NCBI RefSeq assembly: GCF_013373865.1
Contig: NC_050467.1
Coordinates: forward strand, 35,511,132 to 35,575,131
Length of the DNA: 64,000 nt
Direction of reading: 5' to 3'
DNA from: Monomorium pharaonis
Taxonomy: Eukaryota; Arthropoda; Insecta; Hymenoptera; Formicidae
Shown: positions 1 through 11,900 of the stretch, piece after piece
How the letters are laid out: each line of letters begins with the position of its first letter
How positions within the stretch are numbered: the stretch's first letter is position 1
Made by a program: the position numbers and the translations under genes
The notes under the pieces: generated by a model
What the model saw: only the letters and a program-made list of their open reading frames with translations
Databases searched by the model: none
What the model was told of the DNA's origin: nothing

Positions 1-480
1 GGGTTAATTTTTTCCTTTGTCTAGCGCCCATTATGCTACTGGTTAGACAAAGACAGCGCTTGACCCAAACCAATTGCTGTGTCCCTCTTTTGGTCGGAAA
101 AAGAAACGAAAAAAAAAACGAAAAAAAAGAAACGATAATAAAAAAGAAAGAGAAAAAAACGATAATAAAAAAGAAAGAGAAAAAGAAACGAAAATAAAAA
201 AACAAAACGATAAAAAACGAAAAAGAAACAATAATGTATTATAACAAACATTTAAAAAAATACCAATAATTAATAGTGTTAATAATAAATAAAAAAATAA
301 TACGTATTATTTCATATTATTTCATATTATATCTAAAAGTAGAACAATTAAAATAAACCTTTTGAAAATTAAAAATAATATAATTTATTATTTATAAATT
401 AATGTTAATTAGAACTATTGTAAATAATATATATATAATTTACAATATTTCTTTTAGATTATATAATAAAAATAAAGATA
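1..480. repeat. A-rich low-complexity block and AT-rich flank
   Basis: Positions 98-235 are nearly pure A with scattered G and C (GAAAAAGAAACG-type units). The rest is AT-rich. Reading frames here are low-complexity Phe/Leu runs and not genes. Confidence 0.6.
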
Positions 481-649
481 AATTATATAAAAGTAAGATC
501 CAAGTGCGGACATAAATCAGATATCCAGCATAAGACGTTCTGAATAGAACATCCGTTTTAATTCCAATAATGGACATCCTATGAATGTCCATTTTATGTC
601 CATGGACATGAGGACCTGAATTGAATTTAAAATGGACGTCCTTGGAACA

Positions 650-1187
650 TCCAGTGCTATTTGGGTAGGCGGCGTAACTCTCTTGGGAGTAAGGTGCACC
701 TGATGCGCCTAAATAAAGACCACCCGCAGCACGATTAAGACAAACAATAATTAGCTTCCTGTCTGATGTGGAAGAGGACTGCCACATGATACTTTTATGA
801 TTTACTCATTTTAATTGGGTGAACGATTCGCTACAAGAACAGTGATCTTCTCTCTAGTCAAATAAAGAGATCAGTTATCGAGCGAAAAATTTATTCTTAT
901 AAGAAATGAGATGTCACTCCATTTTGAGTGGCCGTATTTCACCATCGCTTAGAGAAAAAATCCATTCTTTTGAAGTGACGTTTTATTCCAAAAAATTTAA
1001 AGAATATGATATATTTATATATTACGATGTTTCTAAAATTCGTAAAATTTTTACGTGGTTTTTAGGTCGAATCTATGATCGCATCTACATAGATTTTAGT
1101 ACCATTTTTGAGCGAATATCCACTTGAATATTCGATTACGATGTCGATCCACGTAGCATTAACGTGGCTATCACGTATTGCTTTTTT
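650..1187 (+). repeat. Dispersed repeat, copy A of an inverted pair
   Basis: This segment recurs in inverted orientation at 12172-12690 with roughly 85-90% identity by eye (for example the TAAAGAGATCAGTTATCGAG segment at 864-883). In copy B the sequence is bounded by a CAGTATGTGATATCCACGT-like end and an inverted partner near 12899, suggesting a DNA transposon. It encodes nothing recognisable. Confidence 0.7.
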
Positions 1188-1611
1188 ATTAGGGTTTTAG
1201 ATTAGCAACATTTCCGAACAAAAAAGTCTTCCTAGAAAAGCGCAACCAAGAAACTAAGCGACTGAGGTATGCTCTGAACACTTCTCGTTGATTACCGCAC
1301 ACTTTTTGCCGAGTCTCTCGCGCGACCACATTGCTCGGTAGCTTGCTGATTATCTCACGCAACCTCATCGCTCAGTAACTTGCCAAACTTATTCGCTCGC
1401 TCGATCTCTTTCCATCGCTCGTGGAGAGAACCGTCGACTGTGTAATTTCGCTGTAACATTAATATTATCAGAATTATTGTTTTGTACGGATTAATTTTGT
1501 AAATTTGTAATAAACAGAGTAATTTAGTGATCTCAAGTAACCTTCACTGCCACCTTCCTGGTTTCTCGCCTTTTCCTCGCACACCCATTGTTCGCGCACA
1601 GATACATAACT

Positions 1612-2277
1612 GAATATACTCGATATAAAGGATGAAAAGACTTCAAAGTCGAATTCAAAATACATAGATATACAAAATATATAAAAACCAAAGGAGAAAA
1701 AAACAAGATTTTTTTGCGTAACGATAAAATCTTGAAGAGTAACTCTAACAAGAACTAATTTTATTTTAATTGTTGATCACGTAGAAACATTTATTGCAAA
1801 TACTTTTGGAAGAAATGGTAATAACGTATTTTTTCTGCAAGGAAGAAATAAAAACTGGGAAATAAAAAAAATGTTTGCATATGTCTACTCTATGTTATGA
1901 TATAAAATTCAGTCAGTTAATTATTTAAGATAGTCGGTTATTTGAATAATTGTGGAAACATTTTTTTATTTCCTAGTTGCAGTTTCTAAAACAGTTCTTT
2001 ATGTAACTTTGTATTTAGCCGTGTGGAAGAAAATACGTGAGTCATTTGTTTCAAAAGCATTTGTGATAAGTTTTTTTACGTGATCTGCGATTAAAATAAA
2101 ACCAATTCTTGTTCGAGTAACTCTTCAAGGTTTTTTTGCGTAACAATAAAATCTTATTATTTTTTAGTTTCTTTTTTTAGTGTTTTTTCTTTAGTTTTCA
2201 TATATTTTGTGTATTTATATACTTTAAATCCGACTTTGAAGTCTTTTCCTTTATATCAAGTATATTCAGTTATGTAT
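1612..2277. mobile_element. TIR element, about 665 bp, no coding capacity
   Basis: The ends are inverted copies: ATACATAACTGAATATACTC at 1612 and its complement ending near 2277. A second inverted pair sits inside (1706-1775 and 2088-2165), so most of the element can fold back. Looks like a MITE-type element. Confidence 0.65.
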
Positions 2278-2441
2278 TTATATACACGCATGCCAATAGA
2301 GCTCATAATACCATCGTTTAGGCTGGAATTGACTAAATATTACTATTTTGATCTAATTTTGGAGAGAGGCGAAAACAGGCCTTAGGGACTCTTTTCCTTT
2401 GGCACGAAATTCCACAGAATTATTGGGAGGTGCATAAACAT

Positions 2442-3503
2442 CCCAGTGAACACAGTAATATAGCAGCAGTGTAACAGCAATGTAACCGAATATAACAGGT
2501 TACGTTACTCTGAAATTACACGTAACTTACATGTAAGTTACAATTTCCGACTCAGCAATATAACATGTTATAATTACATGTTATCTAACCGTTACACAAC
2601 AGTTACAAAGAAAAATAAAATAAAATAAAAATTTCATTTTTTTTAAATTATTTTTATCAACAGCACATACTACATTTAGAATAAATTTTTATTAATTAAT
2701 TAAATTTAAATTATGTTATTTTTTATTTTATTCTTACTTGCCGCTGCTAGGTTTGAACCCGGGACCTTAGGATTACGAACCTTGTACTCTACCTGCTACG
2801 CCAATTTGACTCATCGATATAGGTACTTGTTATTGTCTACATATACCTATATGTAAACTGACGCGACTATATTATTTTTTATAAAAGCAATTAAATTTTG
2901 CAAAACATATTAAAAATAAATAGCATTAATTTATTTACTTATTAATTTCATTGTTAAATTTATCTTTTTCCATAACCTTAATAATTTGATGGAAATTGCG
3001 ATCTATTTAGCATTAATCTTTGAAGCGTTCAAATGATTAATTAGATGGTTAACTATATAGATCATAATTCTAAGAAAAATTGAATAGTATACATTTATTA
3101 TTCTGTTTTTGTTCAGCACATGATGAATTTAGATTTTGTGCATTTTTTGTGCGCAGTAATTGTAGATAAACCGTTATTTTTGAAAACATTATCTTTATAA
3201 TAATTTTTTTTATTATTAAATAGATCTGTCATTCAGGATGTTATAATGTCTGATTTCTGAGTCAACTGCGACGCATCGTTCCGTAATAACATTGATACGA
3301 ACGTGTTATGTTACGATTATACAATTTTTGTTGAATAACTGTAACGCCAAAACGATGTATAACAGCTAGATCACTTGCGTATAACAAATATTACGTAACA
3401 GGTTATTTCCATGTCATATAGCACCTACATATCACAAGAATAACAATGTTAAATTACATGTAACTTCCATGTTATATTGCCGCTATAAAATGTGTTCACT
3501 GGG
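2442..3503. mobile_element. TIR element with CCCAGTGAACACA ends
   Basis: CCCAGTGAACACA at 2442 is matched by TGTGTTCACTGGG ending at 3503. The subterminal regions are rich in GTAAC/GTTAC words on both sides. Non-coding. Contains a tRNA-like segment at about 2735-2815. Confidence 0.75.
2735..2815 (-). pseudogene. tRNA-like sequence (A and B box)
   Basis: On the - strand TGGCGTAGCAGG (2803-2792) fits the pol III A box and GGTTCAAACC (2759-2750) fits the B box, 32 bp apart. An anticodon-like loop TTCGTAA lies between. The acceptor stem does not pair and the anticodon stem is poor, so this is a tRNA-derived remnant or SINE head rather than a working tRNA. Confidence 0.45.
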
Positions 3504-3754
3504 ATATGAGAACGTTTACAAGCAGTAATTGATCAAAGAACATTAGTGTTTATTACCGGGGAGTAATTGTATTATAAAACTTTGCTATAGCGTTGGATCT
3601 TTCTTCATGATAATATATTGAATTAAATGAAAAACGTAAAATATGCGATTTTTTACGTAATTTTTAAACGCGATTTGTTGTTAGAAAAAGTGAATCTACG
3701 AAGAAAGCAATAATAGCATTGGAAAGTCCAAACTTTCATCTTTCCATCTTTTTT

Positions 3755-4755
3755 GCAGAGCGTTGTACGCGGTGGCACTCACTTGGACACGATTTAAATG
3801 GACACCATGCTTTTGGACACGATATCTTGCGCACGGTTTAAATGATCACGGTGTATTTGCACACGTTGCATTTGGACACAAAAGAAATTTTATTAAAAAT
3901 GTACACCAGTTATATGCACACGTAAAAGTTGCACACCATTTATTTGCACACCGCACACTTGCACATCATTCACTTGCACACCGTTCACTTTCCCACCACT
4001 CATTTGCACATCAAGAAATGCGCACCGATTATTTGTACACGGAAAGATGCGCACTGATCATTTGCACACGGAAAGATGCACACTGATCATTTCCACACGG
4101 AAAGATGCGCACTGATTATTTACACACGGAAAAATGCACACCGCAGTTGCGCAGCACTTAAGTCGCAAATCCATGTGGTGCAGTGAATGCTTTACACACA
4201 CACACACACACGCACGCACGCACACACACACACACACACACACGGAGGGTGCAGGAGGCCTTCGGCTCCCCTCCCGCACCTACCCCGTCCAAGTCGCTAA
4301 TCCATGTACACATTGCAAACGCAGCCATAATGTATGAATATTTAATATGTGTTTGATTGAATGGTGTGCAACTGAACGGTGTGCAAATAAACGGTGTGCA
4401 AATGATCAGTGTGCAAATGATCAGTGCGCATCTTTCCGTGTGCAAATAATCGGTGTGCATCTTTCCATGTGCAAATGATCGGTGGACATTTCTTGGTGTG
4501 CAAATGAGTGGTTGGCAAGTGAACGATGTGCAAGTGAATGGTGCGCAAGTGAGCGGTGCGCAAATGAATGGTGTGCAACTTTTACATGTCCAAGTGAACG
4601 GTGAGCATTTTTTCGTGTGCAAATATCTGCTGGCCACATTTTACGTGTGCATGTGACTGGTGTACATTTTTAATAAAATTTCTTTTGCGTCCAAATGCCC
4701 CGTGTGCAAATGCACCGTGGTCATTTGAACCGTGTGCAAGTGCACTGCTCCCGCT
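3755..4755. repeat. Large inverted minisatellite (foldback) around a CA microsatellite
   Basis: The left arm (3755-4155) is made of 13-16 bp units of the type CACTTGCACACCGTT; several combine into about 29-bp higher-order units with GGAAAGATGCGCACTGATC. The right arm (4365-4755) carries the complement in mirror order, including the non-repeat segment GAAATTTTATTAAAAATGTA (3889) and its partner near 4665. A CA tract at 4195-4242 lies between. Frames crossing it are His/Thr-rich artefacts. Confidence 0.85.
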
Positions 4756-5155
4756 GTACGTTGTTCACGAGCAATAAACGATGAAAGTTAAATTTTTGCT
4801 TAAAACCTCAATAACTCGATCAAAAAAAAAAAAAAAAATCGCACAGCAATCAACGATCATGTAAAACAAAGGAAAAAGTTCCCGCTACAAGATGCAAATG
4901 CTCTGATTTTTTTCATGCCAGATGCAGCGCAGCAAAGTCGCATAAAAAATTTTCATTTTAACGGGTTAAGCTTCATCGTTGTGCTATGTTGATAAAAAAA
5001 AAGATAACTGAAATCGCTAAAAAGCATTTAAAAGAAAAAGTTTAAAGTTTAAAAATGCTTTTTGGATTTTGTTTCTGTGATAATTTTTTGGTGATTTTCA
5101 GCGGTTTGAAAATAGTCTAAATTTTCGGTATACAAAAAAGGGTTCCCTATTCTTT
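4756..5155. other. No feature recognised
   Basis: AT-rich sequence with poly-A and a short hairpin near 5015-5060. No coding signal seen. Confidence 0.5.
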
Positions 5156-5382
5156 TTTGAATAGTGTATACACGTGTGCGCGCGCGTACAAAATGAATTT
5201 TTATGTGTCAACTTTTTACCATGGGAGATAGATTACTGACTGCAATTCTAATACACATATGTATGAAGTATATATGTGCATATGCTGTACATGTGTATAT
5301 TAAAATTGCAGTCGATAATCTATGTCCCATGATAAACATCATAAACAGTTGATACATCCATTACAATTCACCCTATTGTATA
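5156..5382. mobile_element. Hairpin MITE
   Basis: Long imperfect palindrome: the arm with CATGGGAGATAGATTACTGA (5220-5239) is complementary to the arm at about 5294-5332. Ends are GTATAC-type. It abuts the next element directly. Confidence 0.65.
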
Positions 5383-5647
5383 CCCAGATAGCCAGTTGTT
5401 ATAATAAAGATATTAGCATCTTGCTACGCATTTATGTCGTCTCTTGTGCTGTTGTTTGCTAGCATTCGATGTCGGAAATAAAATTTTTTGCACGTTTCAA
5501 ACATTATGCTAGCATTACTTAAGATTAGTGTCGAATGCTAGCAAATAACAGCACAAGGGACGACGTAAATGCGTAACAAGATGCTAACATCTTTATTAGC
5601 AACATGAGAACAATTTGTGCTCATACATACATTTGTGGCTATCTGGG
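5383..5647. mobile_element. Hairpin MITE with CCCAGATAGC ends, TA duplication
   Basis: CCCAGATAGCCA at 5383 and TGGCTATCTGGG ending at 5647, each flanked by TA. The arms are long inverted repeats (for example GATGCTAACATC/GATATTAGCATC regions). Ends 108 bp before a TARBP1 exon. The end sequence is shared with elements at 10811, 51061 and 57427. Confidence 0.75.
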
Positions 5648-5755
5648 TACATACATATGTATATATATGCTATATATTAATTATAAAATTAATTATAAAA
5701 TATTTTATTTTTTGAAATATTATATGCTTATAATCTAATTTTATTTGCTTCACAG

Positions 5756-5985
5756 TACATTATTAAATTATTAAATGAAGAAAAAATTACGGCGAGGTTT
5801 AAAAGGATATTGCTTTGTAAAATAAAAAATTTAGATATACAAAACTTGATGAAATTAGGAAGTCCATTGGTACATTGTCTTCTTCATGGTCCTATATATC
5901 GACGTGATAAGAAAATCGAAAACTATGCTCATTTATTTATTGTTAAGCATTTGGGACACTATTATCCAAAACATATTTTTATACT
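5756..5985 (+). CDS. TARBP1: TARBP1 internal exon (first visible)
   Basis: The open frame begins after a TTGCTTCACAG acceptor and ends at CT|GTAAGT. It reads YIIKLLNEEK at the start and YYPKHIFIL at the end. It enters in phase 0 and leaves two bases, which the next exon completes to a Leu codon. It is hydrophobic and helical, fitting the HEAT-like region of TARBP1. A TIR element ends only about 108 bp upstream. Confidence 0.8.
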
Positions 5986-8900
5986 GTAAGTATCTATTTA
6001 TAAATATTTATATAAAATCAATATTGGATATTTAATAATAGTAAATTAATTCTTCGACCGAGAAAATGTTTTAAACATATCAATAAAGTTAAGTTGTCTA
6101 TACGATCTGTAGCGAATCTTGGTGATGAACATAATTATTATATTAATTTAATATCAGCTCATATAAACTGCGCGCCGATAATTTCGTCAGTCTTGAAATA
6201 CAGTTACGAAGTTAAATATCGATGCTCAGAAACATCTTTAAATCTCCCCTTACCAGAAATATGAATAATTAATATTTTTTTAATAATATTGAATAAAAAT
6301 TAATGGCTTATAAAATTAATTTAGTTATTCTACAATTTATATGAATAAAAGACTCACATTAGTTAAAAGTTAAATTAAGTTACATTAAAAGTTTTCAAAA
6401 GTTTTGTTCATATTAAATTAAAATGTTGTAAATTTTTAACCTATCCGGGATCCGAAGCCTAATATTAGGCTTATAATTAAATTTACCGAAAACTGTTTAG
6501 CTAAAATTACTTTTTTTATTATAATATGTATTTACTAAGAAATTATTTTTTGTTTTTTTTTTCATTATAATTTTTTTTATATAAATAAATTTTTAACTTA
6601 AGAAAAAAATTAATATAAATTAAAATTTGTGTTTAAAAATAAGTGAACAAAAATTGTTTATAATAATAATTTAAATATAAAAATAAGCAACCTATTTTAC
6701 TAGTGGTAACATTAAAAGAGAATATTGTATATTCAATATTTTATTTATAATACTTTTACACGAAAATATGAAACTTTATTTTCTTAATTCCAAAATATTT
6801 TTTAAATTTACTTTTTTATATAAATATAATTTTTCAAATTTTGTATAAATTTTGTTTAATAAAATTATTTAAAATTTTCTTTCTAATAAGAAATAATGTT
6901 GTTTTAAAAACTTATTTAAAAAAGCTACACACACAAGTCCAAAAATTTTGGAAAAATTCAGAAATGTATGTATTATTCAAGCTTAAGAAAGAATACGTTA
7001 CTTATAACGATATTACAGTTACTTGTTTGGTAACTGTCTGGTAACGACGTTATTTTTCTTTTTCTATTAACATTTTCTAGTAACATTTTCTATTAACAGT
7101 AATGTAGTTATGTTTTTTGAGTAACAATAACGAATTTAACAGTTACTGTTATCATTACTTTTTACAGTTTTATATTTATGACATATCGTAATTTTTGTAA
7201 TTCAATCTTCAGCTGTCAATTAGTGATTTGATGTTAGTTATGTAATGTGGAATTATTATAAGACTCTCTGTGAAATTAAAAAAATTATTTATTAAATTTA
7301 ATACAGCTTTGCAGTGCATCTGTTAAAAGATTACTTAATATTGATAATTCTGTATTGTTATCATCTAGAAGTAATCTACATGATATATGACAGCTCCACA
7401 AATTTTTTAAATAATTTTATTGTACGTAGAAGATTAAAATCTACAAAAAACATAATGTAATAGAATGCTATGATTAAAAATGAGTAAAAAATGTCGATTA
7501 CTGCTCATTAAATAATCTTATTATTATGTCATAACAAAAAGACTAAAATAATTTTAGAAGATTTGCACGCACGCGGCACTCACGTCGTTTTAGTACAAAT
7601 TCTTTGAGTACATTTGCTATACCTTCATCCGAGAACGATCCTGAACAATGTATATAAAATTTGTAGAGTACAACATAATAAATTGATTTATTTTTCCATT
7701 AATCAGAATGTGAGTAAGAGAAAGTCGAAATATTAAAAAATCTCAAATTTTAAAGATACAAAAAATTAAGAAATAGAAAATACGCAGAAAACAAAAATAT
7801 AACAAATTTCTCATTACACCTTTGTTATTCCGAGTTTTGGCAAAGATTAAAAGGTTAATGGAAAATTAAAACAATTTATTTTTAAATTACAAACGATTTA
7901 TTTTAAACAAATTATTTTAATGTTACCTCCACGCATCATCCAACTTTCTACAAATACACCATGTTCTTAATTTTTAAGATGTTTTCTAACCTCTACGAAT
8001 TTTATTTTATTTAGGAAGTTAAAATCTATCATAAAATATAATATTAGGTATCTCATATTTAAACCTTTGGGAGCCAAAATCACCGTTTTTTAACAACTTT
8101 CTTGAACTAATTAAAAAATTTTATTCACATTTTTAACATTTTAAAATTTTGTTTTTTTAATTGTTTAGTTTTGTAAATTTAAAATTAATTTATTGGTTTC
8201 ATTAATATTTTAAATAAAATATTTCACAATTAAATTTTTTATTTAAACTCGTTTTAAAAGTATTTAAAAAGTAACAAAAAGAGTAACTAATCGTTACTTT
8301 TTAAATAACGGTAACTAGTTTTGAGACGAGTAAAGCTAACTAGTTATTTTTAAAAAGTAACTTTCCCATCTCTAGTATTAATGATAAATTTATAATTTAT
8401 GAAATTTTCATATTATATAAAAAGACAAGTATATACTCTTATTTCAAAGCAGTTTGTGAATAACTTGGGTAAATTATAATTAATAAAATATTAATATTGT
8501 TTATTTTAATAGGGATCATAATAATGATGCTGCAATTAGAGCAGAAGCGATTGTGTTGTTACATAAAATAATCAATTACTCAGAATCAGATTGTGTAGTA
8601 GCATTTGCTGATACTCATGGTCAGGTACTGATTAATGCATTGAAAACGAAAAAAACTAATAGATACTTTAATGACTCGCCCTTACATAAACTCAAACATA
8701 GAGTAATGCAAATCTTATTAATACTGGAACCAGCATTGAGTAAGGTGAGTCAAATTACCATTATTAGTTAAACTCTTTTACAATTTATTTTAAACTTTTA
8801 ATTTTGAAAAAAAATTAATAAATAATTATTTTATAGGACTTTATTTGTCTACTACAGGAACAATTGTGTGATTTTATTTTTTCGGAAAGTAATCAGTCTA

Positions 8901-11900
8901 GTGTGAAAATTATGCAGGAATGGTTGCTGATACGAATCTTTGCGAAAAATATTAATCTACACGACAAGCTGTGGTTACTTTTTGAAAAGGTAATTTTAAT
9001 GAATATTGTAACAGTACATTGTGTAACAAATGCGGAATGTCAGCTATTGTTGACGAATGCGTTTACTTGCACAAGTGGACAGTAATAACCAGAGATCGGA
9101 TTGCGGTGCCGTTTTCCTCACTCCAAGCGCGCGCTAGCGGCCAAGTGTCGCAAGAAACCAAAGCGCCACAGAAACGCGATATAAAAAGTTAAAATAAAGG
9201 CAGTAAAATTTTCCGAGAAATACGATAAAATCACTCCCGATCCTCTCCAATCTCTCCCGCCCCTTTTTTTAAAAAAAATACCGAAAATTTATCAAAAAGT
9301 GTAAAAATTAAAAAGAAGGGAGGCGGTTCGAGAGTAATATTATTGTGTTTATCGGAAAATTTTACTAAAGTATAGTATAAAAAGTAATGCATATGCAAGA
9401 CGCAATGTTTTTAGTTTTATGGACGACTTGAACATTTACAAAAGCCGATTTTTCAACAATAAGTGTGGGGTTAGGACTGGTGGTGAAGTAATTAGAAAGC
9501 CCTCACAAATAATAATAATACGTGTTTGTATACTTGATCTTTGGTGTACAGCTGTAAATATGTCAGTGTGTACTATGATCTTGAGGTAGTCCTGAAAGGT
9601 CTATTTGTCGTCGTCTGCCGCAAGCCTATCTGCCTCGAGGGTTGTTTGCCTCAATGTGGAAGGTTAGGCGGCACCCGTAGGTGCCTGAAGGAGGTTAGGA
9701 CTGGTTAGTCGCTGTCACTCCCGAAGAAGTCCCTGAAGACCTTTCTCTTCTTCTCGAGCACGGAGCGAAGGAGACGCTTCCCTGGTGTGCGAGGAAGCGA
9801 ACGTGGCGTCTTAGGTATGTCGGGAGATTCAACGATCGTCTCTGGCATCGTCTGTGTACCCCGTGTCGTTTGGTCTGACACAATCCGTGGCCTGGTAGTA
9901 GTAGTCTGTGTAGGCCGGTTGATTGTTACTGAAGGACCAGAAGTTGTGATCTGCGTTGACCGAGTGATGGCCCCGCGTCCTACGGTCTGTATTGCCCTGG
10001 TGACTAGGGGAAGCGACGAGAATCCCTAGGAGCCGCGGATCCTTCGGCTTCTCCGGTGAGATCGCGATTCGGACGAGTTGCCACTGAACGGAGACTTCTT
10101 TCGCGTTGGGCTTCTCAGGCTCCGGAATCTTCTTCTTGAGGCCCGGATACACTGGATGGGTCCGAGGACCACGGTGGACCGGCCGTCTGCAACGAGGCGG
10201 GACGTCGATGATAAGAGTTTCCCGGAGGAGACTTTGGAAGACCACGAGCTCGCTTGGATCGAATCTCAGATGCCAAGGCCCTGTGGTGCTTCGACAAAAA
10301 AAGGGATTATTGCTTGTATAGGCCCGGGAATAGCTCACTATATGAAGCGTAGGAGGCTGAACTCTCGCCGTGGGTGGTCTCCTTATGTAGGCCAAGCGCT
10401 GTCACTTGACTTCTGAGAAGGGGCGCCGTGCTCTTGCCTAGTGGCGGCCGCGCGCACTCCTCGCGGTCACCGGGGCCACTGACCCGGCGCAGCTGTGCGC
10501 GCGCCGTACTATGGCGTGCCACCACAATAAAGGTGCAAATTCATGCAGCGAGAAATCGCTGGCGACTTTCCCCCTCTACGTAGATATTGTGTAGTAGCGA
10601 CAAATCGTCAGAAGTTCGTCCTGTCTGAACAGCATCGACAAGTCGTTACATCGCGCCTTTCAAGGAGCAATATTCGGATATCCACGGGGGAAAGGAGAAG
10701 AAGGAGCAATATGAATAATCGTGAACACTGCTTCTTTTGTAATCTCGCTTCTTTTGCGTTCTTTGCAACTCCAACATTACAGCAGTTGCAATCGCTTCTT
10801 GACGGCTCTTCCCAATAGCACAAAATATTATCATAAATATTTATAAATATATTTTACAAATTTATTTTCAAAAAATATTTTTTAAAGATTATATAATTAT
10901 GTTTCATAAACCATTTAGAAATGATACAAAAATTATTATCAACATTATATAGAATATATTTTTAAAATGTACTGAAAAATATTTATGGTATATGAACTTG
11001 AAATATTCTTTGATAATAATTAATTGTATAAATATTTGTTTTAAATATTTTCATAAATGTTTATCATAATTTTTTTTATACTTTACAAACTCGGACATAA
11101 AAATATGTACAAAATATTTATTATAAATATTTTTCCTTTTTATAAATATTTTCTAAATATTTTGTGCTATCTGGGTTGTTATAGCTATTTTCAAATTATT
11201 TGCACACTGAGTGGTATACACTCCGTTTGTACGTATTGTCACCTTCATTTTTATTTACTACTCTTCAATTTTTATTACAAACAATAATTATTTCTCCGCA
11301 ATTATTAGCCTTTTACTGACATTAAAGTCGCTAGCGATTTGTCGTCATATGAATGTGTACCGGAAGAAAAGCGACGGATACTTGTCGCTGGCATCACTTT
11401 TCCTCCACTTTTCCCAAGTCGCCAGCGATTTCTCGCTGCATGAATTTGCACCTTAAATTTGTTTTATTAAAAAACAAATTGAAAAAGATTTATATTAAAA
11501 AATGGAGTTTTTTTACACAGACGTGTTACTAACACTCTTATCTAAAAGCACAAGGCAGCCTTCATGTCCGCTCGTTTTCTTAGCACATTTACTATGACAT
11601 CTTTGATTGCTTCCCACGCAATTAACTCGTAACTTGTACTGAGTTTCTCTTCAAATGCTTTGTTTTTCTTCAATTGTTGAATATCAGGAGCATTCAGCAT
11701 TTCTCAGAAGTAAGAAACAATATCACTAGTATGACTAGTACTAGTAAATTCCCTTGATTTTTGTTAAACTAAATCTTTTGAAAATTTTGATTAAATATTT
11801 AAAAACTTTCTTCTTAGGATTAAATACTTTAATGAAGTTCTTTACAATGCCGAGTTTTACGTAAAGCAGAGGAATAAAATTATTTTACTACATAACTAAA

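Noticed and set aside
36..251. Phe/Leu-rich open frames on the - strand
   Set aside because: They arise from an A-rich low-complexity tract.
2735..2815. Functional tRNA gene (anticodon CGT)
   Set aside because: The acceptor stem does not pair and the anticodon stem is mismatched; it is better explained as a tRNA-derived remnant.
4058..4656. Several His/Thr/Cys-rich open frames
   Set aside because: They are translations of the CACTTGCACACC minisatellite and the CA microsatellite in different frames.
5756..5985. An independent small gene starting at the internal ATG
   Set aside because: The segment has good splice signals and joins in phase to the following TARBP1 exons.
9787..10416. Long frames on both strands, including a 188-codon one on the - strand
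   Set aside because: No recognisable protein. Frames are open on opposite strands in a GC-richer patch, which favours chance; kept only as an insertion of unknown type.
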